Assembly: GCF_904848585.1 (NCBI RefSeq)
Contig: NZ_CAJHCR010000010.1
Coordinates: forward strand, 186,001-250,000
Source of the DNA: Paraburkholderia kirstenboschensis
Lineage (GTDB): Bacteria > Pseudomonadota > Gammaproteobacteria > Burkholderiales > Burkholderiaceae
Reading direction: 5' to 3'
DNA length: 64,000 nucleotides
Part shown: positions 57,566 to 64,000 of the stretch, one piece after another
Layout of the letters: every line of letters begins with the position of its first letter
Numbering within the stretch: position 1 is the first letter of the stretch
Notes under the pieces: generated by a model
Told to the model about the DNA's origin: nothing
Seen by the model: the letters and a program-made list of their open reading frames with translations, nothing else
Database searches by the model: none
Program-made: the position numbers and the translations under genes

Positions 57566-59317
57566 TTAGTCCAGCCGAAGCTTGGCTTCGGCGTACGCGT
57601 ACATCGGACGCCACAGCAGGCGGTTGAAGAGCGTCACGAACAGGGACATCACCGCAATGCCCACAATGATCTTCGGATAGTCGCCCGCGGCTGTGGACTG
57701 CGCGATATAGGCGCCGAGCCCATGCGCCGCAACCTTCGTGTCGCCCCACTGCACGAATTCCGCGACGATGCTCGCGTTCCACGCGCCGCCCGACGCGGTG
57801 ATCGCGCCCGTCACGTAGTACGGGAAAATGCCCGGCAACATGGCCTGACGCCACCATTGCCAGCCACGAATGTGGAAATTCTTGGCCGCTTCGCGATAGT
57901 CGTTCGGATACGAGGTCGCGCCGGCAATCACGTTGAACAGGATATACCACTGGGTGCCGAGCACGATCAGCGGCGACAGCCAGATGTCCGGGTTCAGCTT
58001 GAAGCGAACGATCGCGATCACGAATACCGGAAACAGCAGATTGGCCGGAAACGCGGCAAGAAACTGCGCGAGCGGCTGAATCTTCTCGGCGAGCGCCGGC
58101 CGCAAGCCGATCAGCACGCCGACCGGCACCCAGATCACCGACGCAATCGCGATCAGCACCACCACCCGCAAAAGTGTGATCAGGCCGAGCATGAGAACGT
58201 GGCCGACTTCGTCGAGCGAAACGCCGGTGCGCACGTAGATAAACACGCGATACACGACATAGACGGTGCCGATCAGGACCAGCGCGCCCCACACGATGTC
58301 GCCAAGGCGCGAGCTCTTCTGCATCTGCGGGATCTGGAAACGCGGCCTGTGCAAAGCGGGCAGCCGGAACGGCACGCGCGCGGCCTTGGCGAACATCCAG
58401 CCGAGCGGCACCAGCAAGCGGTGAATCAGGCGCGTGCGGCGGATCAGATCGAGCAGCCACGATTCCGGAGCGTCGCCCGAACTCGTGGTTTCCATACGGA
58501 ATTTATCCGCCCATGCGACGAGCGGACGGAACAGCAACTGGTCATACGCGAGAATCACGACGGTCATCGCGAGAATCACCCAGCCGATCGCGTGCAGGTT
58601 CTTGACGACGATCGCCTGCGCCAGATAGGCGCCGATGCCTGGTAGCGTGATCGTGTTGTTGCCGACGGTGATGGCCTCGGAGGCGACCACGAAGAACCAG
58701 CCGCCGGACATCGACATCATCATGTTCCAGATGAGGCCCGGCATCGAGAACGGCACTTCGAGCTTCCAGAAGCGCTGCCATGAAGTGAGGTGAAAGCCGC
58801 GCGAGACTTCGTCGAGATCGCGCGGCACCGTGCGCAGCGACTGATAGAAGCTGAACGTCATGTTCCACGCCTGGCTCGTGAAGATCGCGAAGATCGCCGC
58901 GAGTTCGGCGCCCAGCACGCGGCCCGGAAACAGCGCTAGAAAGAACGTAACCGTGAACGATATATAGCCGAGCACCGGCACCGACTGCAGGATGTCGAGA
59001 ATCGGCACCAGCACCAGACCCGCCCGGCGGCTTTTCGCAGCGAGCGTGCCGTAGATCAGCGTGAAGATCAGCGACGCGACCATCGCCGCGAGCATGCGCA
59101 ATGTCGTGCGCATCGCATACTCGGGCAGGTTCGCGGGATCGAGCGAGATCGCCTGGGTCTTCAGCGTGGACATCGGCGCGAGCGTCTCGTGAAAGCCGAT
59201 CGCCGCCATTGCGATGATGCAGATGATCAGCGGAAAGGCCACGAAGTCCCAGCGGTTGGGCAGCACCCGCCAAGCCGACGCGTTGGCGGTGCGCTTCAGG
59301 TTGAAGCTGAAATCCAT
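57566..59317 (-). CDS. ABC transporter permease, two fused permease domains
   Basis: 583 residues from ATG 59317, with AGGAG about 10 nt upstream; GTG 59326 is the alternative. Two homologous BPD_transp_1 halves are fused: EAA-like loops DEVSRGFHLTSWQRFWKLEV (about 180-200) and REAAKNFHIRGWQWWRQAML (about 480-500). About 12 membrane segments. It forms the whole transmembrane part for the ATPase at 56124. Confidence 0.88.
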   Translation of the reverse strand: MDFSFNLKRTANASAWRVLPNRWDFVAFPLIICIIAMAAIGFHETLAPMSTLKTQAISLDPANLPEYAMRTTLRMLAAMVASLIFTLIYGTLAAKSRRAGLVLVPILDILQSVPVLGYISFTVTFFLALFPGRVLGAELAAIFAIFTSQAWNMTFSFYQSLRTVPRDLDEVSRGFHLTSWQRFWKLEVPFSMPGLIWNMMMSMSGGWFFVVASEAITVGNNTITLPGIGAYLAQAIVVKNLHAIGWVILAMTVVILAYDQLLFRPLVAWADKFRMETTSSGDAPESWLLDLIRRTRLIHRLLVPLGWMFAKAARVPFRLPALHRPRFQIPQMQKSSRLGDIVWGALVLIGTVYVVYRVFIYVRTGVSLDEVGHVLMLGLITLLRVVVLIAIASVIWVPVGVLIGLRPALAEKIQPLAQFLAAFPANLLFPVFVIAIVRFKLNPDIWLSPLIVLGTQWYILFNVIAGATSYPNDYREAAKNFHIRGWQWWRQAMLPGIFPYYVTGAITASGGAWNASIVAEFVQWGDTKVAAHGLGAYIAQSTAAGDYPKIIVGIAVMSLFVTLFNRLLWRPMYAYAEAKLRLD

Positions 59318-60068
59318 CAGACCCACTCCTCATTCATACAGGCGAACAAACGCGGGAACGAGGCCGCGACTTCGGCGCGGCGGTCTGACGATCGGTCCGG
59401 AAAGCGGAAATCAGGCATGGCAAAACGCGTGTGCGCGGTAAATCGTTAGCGTTGGTGACACGTGGACCAGCGACGGAAGTGCCCACGGGTAAGCCGCCCC
59501 GCAACCCCAACCGTCAAGCCAAAATCCTGTCGTCGCAGGCGCCGCCCGTAGGCTGGCGAGCTTTCCTTTGTTTTGGACGGCACGACACTACACCATCCTA
59601 TGTTTCAGGCACAACCTTTGAAGACAAATCGCGGCAACTTGCAACGACCGCCTGACAACAGCCCGGCAATGACCTGACAGTGACCTTCCGCCAAGGGCAA
59701 GCAGCCGTGCCGCGTGCCTATTTTATGAGCACTCTCATTGCCATTGATCGACAAGGCCGGTGATGCTCACTGATGCCGCATTCGTGTGATTGCACTTCGC
59801 GCTGTTGCGAGGCATCAAGAAACCGGCGAGGCTGCCGTTAAGAGCCTGATGGGTGTAGCCCATAAGAACTCATGCCTCAATAAGGGTGGCGTCTGGCCCC
59901 ATGACGGTTAGAATCCATAAAGATGCACTGTGTTGGTGGTTTATCCCGGGCCACAGTTGCGGCGCATGACCGGCCGTTCCCACAACCGCGAAACGCGGGG
60001 CGAAACAGCGCCGCGGCGCTGCCACGAATAGCGAGTTGCATGTCTAAGCCAGACGGATCAGAGGGTCG
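59318..60068. other. Long intergenic region between ABC permease and diguanylate cyclase
   Basis: No convincing gene. A hairpin CGTTGGT/ACCAGCG lies around 59450-59472, with a nearby GC-rich stretch ending CCCCGCAACCCC. I compared this with cobalamin and other riboswitch cores and could not match it. Both divergent genes must have promoters here. Confidence 0.4.
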
Positions 60069-61760
60069 ATGAACAGGACAACCTTGCGCCAGGCAACCGG
60101 CCCGATCGGCTTCGTGCTGATCTTACTGGCTTGCTGGTTCGTGGCCGGCATGGTCGCGGACCGGATGGTACAGCAAGAACTCGCCGCGACCTTGCACGCG
60201 CAGCGCCAGATGTCGGCCTCGATCGTCGACAACATGGCGGAGGTGATCGCAAGCGACCTTGCGATGTCGCGGGCCATCCCCGCAACCATGGCCGAAATGG
60301 ACGTGGTCCAGAACGCATTGGTGCAATCCCGGAATTATGCCGCGAACGGCCAGACGACGGAACCCGCCCTGCGCGCCGCGTTGCTAAAAGACCCGCGAAT
60401 GACCACTGTGAGCACCTTCCTGCACCGCGCGCAGGGCTTCTCCGGGCTCGATCAGGTGTGGCTCGTGAATGCCAATGGCATCTGCGTGGCCGCGAGCGAT
60501 GTCCTCTCCGACACGCAGGCGCCACGCACCTCCTTTGTCGGCGTCGACATGCGCGTGCGGGCTTATCTCACCAGCGCCCTGCTGGGCGCGTTCTCTGAAG
60601 CGTATGGCGTGGGCCGCACGAGCGGCGAGCCCGGCATCTTTATCGCCGTGCCGGTCTATGCGGACGGAGAACTCACAGGGGCAGTCGTCGCCAAGGTGGG
60701 GATCGCGCGGCTGCGCCACTGGGTCGCCCATGCCGGAACATTCGTCGCCGACAGTAACGGCGTCATCATCATGGCGCACGACAGCAGGCTCGAAGGCCAC
60801 GCGCTGCCGGACTCCCGAGTGACGAAGATGAGCGCAGCGGACCGCAAGCTGACCTACCGCCGCGATGCGTTCCCGGATATCCAGATACACGTCGACACCC
60901 AGGTGCGCGAGGCGGCGCCATGGGTGTCCGCCGCTGTCGCGGAACATTTGTTCGCTTCGGCCGGACAGCTGGGTCCGTCGCTGTATCAGACTCGCGGCGG
61001 TCTGAACTCGGGACTGTCAGCGCATCTCGTCGAGCCGCTTCCCGCTTGGCCCGAACTGCTGCGCAACCATAAGCGCGATCATTTGCTGGTGTTCCTGACG
61101 CTGGCCGGCACCGTGGCGCTCGCATGGGTGATCACCGTCTCATACGTGCGCGAGCGGCGTCACCATCGTGCCACGCGCGATCTTGCCGAACAGCTGCAAT
61201 CGGCCAATACGCTGCTTTCGGCGGAGGCGCGTCACGACGCATTGACCGGTGCGCTGTCGCGCCGCTATTTCCTCGACTTGCTGCGCCACGAAATCGACCG
61301 CGCGCATCTGGGCAACGAGCCACTGTGCATGGCGATCGCGGACCTCGATCACTTCAAGCAGATCAACGACCGCTTCGGCCATGCTGCCGGCGACCGCGCA
61401 CTTGAACATTTCGTCGACACCTGCCGCGCGGAGCTGCGCGGCGCCGATGCCATCGGCCGGCTCGGCGGCGAGGAGTTCGGGGTGCTGTTGCCGGCCACCG
61501 ATCTTGCCGGCGGCCGCGAAGTGGTCGAACGCTTGCGCCTGCGCCTGAAGGCCGTGCCGTCGGCGAAGCTGCCCGCCTCGGTCACGCTCAGCGTGAGCAT
61601 CGGCATCACCGAACTTTCGGTGGACGACCTCCCCGAACGGATCATGAGCCGCGCCGACATGGCGCTCTATGCCGCAAAGACCGGCGGCCGCGACCGCACC
61701 GAAGCACTGCCGCCTGACGATACCGCGCCGTCCGCGCGCACGGTAGCCAGCATCTGGTAA
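60069..61760 (+). CDS. Membrane diguanylate cyclase
   Basis: 563 residues. TM1 (about 12-30, GFVLILLACWFVAGMVADRM), a periplasmic double-Cache sensor region (about 45-330, including GLDQVWLVNANGICVAASDV and FVADSNGVIIMAHDSRLEG), TM2 (about 345-365), then a GGDEF domain (about 395-545). The active-site motif is GGEEF and the inhibitory I-site RGAD stands five residues upstream. It makes cyclic di-GMP in response to a ligand. Confidence 0.9.
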   Translation: MNRTTLRQATGPIGFVLILLACWFVAGMVADRMVQQELAATLHAQRQMSASIVDNMAEVIASDLAMSRAIPATMAEMDVVQNALVQSRNYAANGQTTEPALRAALLKDPRMTTVSTFLHRAQGFSGLDQVWLVNANGICVAASDVLSDTQAPRTSFVGVDMRVRAYLTSALLGAFSEAYGVGRTSGEPGIFIAVPVYADGELTGAVVAKVGIARLRHWVAHAGTFVADSNGVIIMAHDSRLEGHALPDSRVTKMSAADRKLTYRRDAFPDIQIHVDTQVREAAPWVSAAVAEHLFASAGQLGPSLYQTRGGLNSGLSAHLVEPLPAWPELLRNHKRDHLLVFLTLAGTVALAWVITVSYVRERRHHRATRDLAEQLQSANTLLSAEARHDALTGALSRRYFLDLLRHEIDRAHLGNEPLCMAIADLDHFKQINDRFGHAAGDRALEHFVDTCRAELRGADAIGRLGGEEFGVLLPATDLAGGREVVERLRLRLKAVPSAKLPASVTLSVSIGITELSVDDLPERIMSRADMALYAAKTGGRDRTEALPPDDTAPSARTVASIW

Positions 61761-61874
61761 CCGAGTTGCCGCTATCTGACGCAACGCAAGCCGAAGCGCC
61801 GGGCCTCCCGCAAGCAAGCAGGTATGATCGACACTGACCTTGGGTTGTCGCTACCGCTTTAACGGGAGATTCGC

Positions 61875-62141
61875 ATGAAGGGAAATCTGGTCATCGTTTG
61901 CCGCGATCAGGATGCTGACGCGTTCGACCATCTGCTGGCCGAATACGGCGCGTTTCAAACGCGCCTGTCGTCCACCGCCTGGTATCTGAAGCTGGATGTT
62001 GCGCCAGAGGTCATTCAGGACGAGATACTCGCGCGCCTCGGCAAGTACACGACGCACTATATATTCGAGGCGGAAACCGTGACGTGGAATACGGTGGATA
62101 GCGAAGCGGCGAATGCGCTGAACACGCTGTTCTCCGACTAG
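61875..62141 (+). CDS. Small protein, possible ferredoxin-like (SinR/Cas2-fold) family
   Basis: 88 residues, MKGNLVIVCRDQDADAFDHL, LAEYGAFQTRLSSTAWYLKL, beta-alpha-beta pattern with YGAFQ..LSSTAWYL resembling small ferredoxin-fold proteins annotated SinR-like. There is no CRISPR array in the window. GGGAG lies before the ATG. Function unknown. Confidence 0.6.
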   Translation: MKGNLVIVCRDQDADAFDHLLAEYGAFQTRLSSTAWYLKLDVAPEVIQDEILARLGKYTTHYIFEAETVTWNTVDSEAANALNTLFSD

Positions 62142-62294
62142 GCCGGCGCTCTGCCCAACTCGCTGCGACGATCTGGCTAGGCACCTACGTGCCTGGCGAC
62201 GGCTTTGAAGGAGGCGCGAGCAGCGGGCATCATGCCAAGGGCGCGCAACAGCAGCGACAGACGCGGCGCAACGCGGCCGCGCCTGTGACCACGA

Positions 62295-63611
62295 TCACCA
62301 GACGCTTTCCGAGGCCGCCTTCACCTGAGGTACGGCGGAAAACGGAAAGCTCATCAAGACCCGCAAGCCACGGCCACCGTGGTTACCTATCTCCCACTCT
62401 CCGCCTGCGCGCCGAACCAGCCGCTCGACGATGGCGAGCCCCAAACCGCTGTGACCATTACCGCCGCGCGCCGGATCGAGCCGCACGAAAGGCCGGCTTG
62501 CGTTGACGAGATCCTGGGCGGCAATGCCCTTGCCATTGTCGCTCACGGACAGCGTGAAGCCTTCCGCCGTGCGCGCGGTGGCAACGACGATCGGCGGCGC
62601 GCCATAGGCGTGCGCATTGTCGAGCAGGTTCGACAGAATCCGGTCGAGCGTGGCGGCGGGAAGGCAGAACCCGGGACCCGCCCGCAAGTCGGTTTCCACG
62701 GTCGGCGCGCCGGAGGCCACTGCGCGATAACTGCGCACGACCCGCTCGCATTGCGCGTCGACTTCGACCGGTTCGCTGCGGTCCGCGCCGTCGTGCGCGA
62801 ACACGAGGAACTGCTCGACGATGTGCGTCATGGAATCGACGTCGCGCACGACGCCGTCGCGCATCTTGGCTTCGTCCATCATTTCGGCGCGCAGCCGCAA
62901 GCGCGCGAGCGGCGTTTTCAGATCGTGCGCGACGCCCGCGAGCATCACCGCGCGGTCGTTCTCGGTACGCGCGACTTCCTGAACCATCTGGTTAAAGCCG
63001 TGCGTCAATTGCCTCAGTTCGCGCGGTCCGCGCTCGGGCACCGGAGGCACCGGCAAGCCGCGGCCGAACCGCGCAACCGCCTGGGCGAGCGAGCGCAGAG
63101 GCTGCTGCAGCGCCCACGCGGCGAAGAGCGCCGCCATGACCGCGAACGAAAAGATCATGACGAGCCACAACACGGTGCGGTCGAGCGAACGCGGCGGTCG
63201 CAGAGGCTGGACCGGCACGACGATCCAGCTGCGGTCGGCAGTTCCGCGCACCCACAGCGTGGGCGGGCCGCCCGGGAAGCCGGCGCGAACCTGCGTGCCG
63301 GACGGCATGCGGTCGCGCACGTCTTCGAGAAAGCGTTCCAGCGGCGGCGGCATGTTCGGCGATTCCGGTGGCACCTCGGGGCTCGCCGGATCGACGAGTT
63401 TCACGCGCGAGGGCAACGGCTGGTCCGGGTTGCGGACCACGTGCTGACGCACCGCGTCGACGAGGAAAGTGGCTTCTTCGACGGCGTAACGCGCTTGCAG
63501 CTGGTTGCGCTCGAGGCGCATGAGCGCGTACCACGCGAAATGCGACAGCAGCAACACCGCGACGACCAGCAATGCCAGCCGTCCGAACAGCGAATCAATG
63601 GGCCGGCGCAT
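62295..63611 (-). CDS. EnvZ-like sensor histidine kinase
   Basis: 438 residues. TM1 (about 10-28), a periplasmic loop with PPESPNMPPPLERFLEDVRD, TM2 (about 155-175), a HAMP segment (LRSLAQAVARFGRGLPVPPV), the dimerisation/phosphorylation helix GVAHDLKTPLARLRLRAEMM with the phospho-His, and ATPase motifs LLDNAHAYG (N box), SDNGKGI and GHSGLGLAIVERLV (G boxes). It overlaps the response regulator by 17 bp; its partner is 63595-64000. Confidence 0.9.
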   Translation of the reverse strand: MRRPIDSLFGRLALLVVAVLLLSHFAWYALMRLERNQLQARYAVEEATFLVDAVRQHVVRNPDQPLPSRVKLVDPASPEVPPESPNMPPPLERFLEDVRDRMPSGTQVRAGFPGGPPTLWVRGTADRSWIVVPVQPLRPPRSLDRTVLWLVMIFSFAVMAALFAAWALQQPLRSLAQAVARFGRGLPVPPVPERGPRELRQLTHGFNQMVQEVARTENDRAVMLAGVAHDLKTPLARLRLRAEMMDEAKMRDGVVRDVDSMTHIVEQFLVFAHDGADRSEPVEVDAQCERVVRSYRAVASGAPTVETDLRAGPGFCLPAATLDRILSNLLDNAHAYGAPPIVVATARTAEGFTLSVSDNGKGIAAQDLVNASRPFVRLDPARGGNGHSGLGLAIVERLVRRAGGEWEIGNHGGRGLRVLMSFPFSAVPQVKAASESVW

Positions 63612-64000
63612 GCTGTTCGCCGTCGGGCACGAACACGTAGCCCCGTCCGCGCACTGTCTGGATGAAGCGCGGCGTGGACGGATCCGTTTCGAGGATGCGC
63701 CGCAGACGCCACACCTGCACGTCGATGCCGCGGTCGGTGCCGTCGTATTCGGGACCGTGCAGCAACTCCAGCAGACGCTCGCGCGTCAGCGTGCGCATGG
63801 GGTGGTTCACGAAGATTTTCAGCAGCGCGAACTCGCTGCCGGACAGCGTGAGCGGCTTGTCTTCCAGATGCAGCGTGCGCGACTGGAAGTCGAGCGTGAA
63901 ACGGCCGAAGCTGAACGGCTCGCGCTGCTCGGGCGCAGCCGCCGACGGCAGCGTGCGGCGCCGGCGCAACACCGCCTGCACGCGCGCAAGCAGCTCACGG
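63595..64000 (-). CDS. ompR: OmpR-family response regulator, C-terminal part (cut by window edge)
   Basis: The visible 134 residues hold the linker and the winged-helix DNA-binding domain: FGRFTLDFQSRTLHLEDKPL, LTLSGSEFALLKIFVNHPMR, RLLELLHGPEYDGTDRGIDV, QVWRLRRILETDPSTPRFIQ, TVRGRGYVFVPDG. The receiver lies beyond the right edge. Upstream of and overlapping the kinase gene. Confidence 0.88.
   Translation of the reverse strand, partial: RELLARVQAVLRRRRTLPSAAAPEQREPFSFGRFTLDFQSRTLHLEDKPLTLSGSEFALLKIFVNHPMRTLTRERLLELLHGPEYDGTDRGIDVQVWRLRRILETDPSTPRFIQTVRGRGYVFVPDGEQHAPAH

Noticed and set aside
59440..59520. Possible cobalamin riboswitch (CCCCGCAAC-like end)
   Set aside because: The GGGAA and GCCGGTG core elements are missing and the fold does not close; the adjacent gene is also not a typical B12 target.
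1..64000. CRISPR arrays, rRNA genes and insertion sequences
   Set aside because: No evenly spaced direct repeats with unique spacers, no rRNA-like sequence and no transposase gene were seen in the window.

Overview
The window looks like a chromosomal segment of a Burkholderiaceae bacterium, most likely Paraburkholderia or Burkholderia. The host genes are GC-rich and the housekeeping proteins (ParE, Uup-like ABC-F, rubredoxin, OtsA, EnvZ/OmpR-type pair, NtrC-type activators) are typical of beta-proteobacteria. This assignment comes from reading protein sequences; no database search was possible.

Left host part (1-4044): start of parE (cut by the window edge), an ABC-F ATPase, a DUF4399 secreted protein, a rubredoxin and tRNA-Arg(CCT). 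The tRNA is the integration site of a prophage of about 37.3 kb (about 4025-41313). Its left end holds a P4-type tyrosine integrase. Both ends carry GGGGTA(T/C)C-like integrase arm sites, and a slightly degenerate copy of the tRNA 3' end lies at 41295-41313.

Prophage late region (7126-30249, leftward): a P22-like podovirus morphogenesis module read right to left. It runs from a Q/RinA-like regulator through small and large terminase, portal, scaffold, P22-type coat, an inserted HNH endonuclease, gp4-like and gp10-like head-completion proteins, an embedded 2OG-Fe(II) oxygenase plus cupin pair, three ejection-type proteins, a beta-helix tailspike, lysis genes (small membrane protein, GH108 endolysin, 3TM holin) and a glycine-rich fibre-like protein with a signal peptide. 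An O-acyltransferase (likely lysogenic conversion) and a small Rmf-like protein sit beside the integrase.

Prophage early/control region (30.3-41.3 kb): a conserved lipoprotein, an Acb2-like protein (probable anti-CBASS cyclic-nucleotide sponge), a Bro-N antirepressor, a noncoding stretch of about 1 kb made of consecutive short hairpins, replication and hypothetical genes, DUF4224, a strongly structured candidate immunity RNA (37712-37792), P22-type excisionases including a truncated copy, a HicBA toxin-antitoxin pair and a zinc-ribbon membrane protein. I recognise no CI-type protein repressor. The candidate RNA together with the Bro-N antirepressor suggests a c4/P4-CI-like RNA immunity, which is an inference.

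Right host part (41314-64000): a GST, CsbD, a dcm/vsr methylation and mismatch-repair pair, a YbhB/PEBP protein, an MFS exporter, otsA, two sigma-54 activators, an ElaB/DUF883 protein, a tandem lipoprotein pair, an ABC importer with fused permease, a membrane diguanylate cyclase and the start of an EnvZ/OmpR-like two-component system cut by the window edge.
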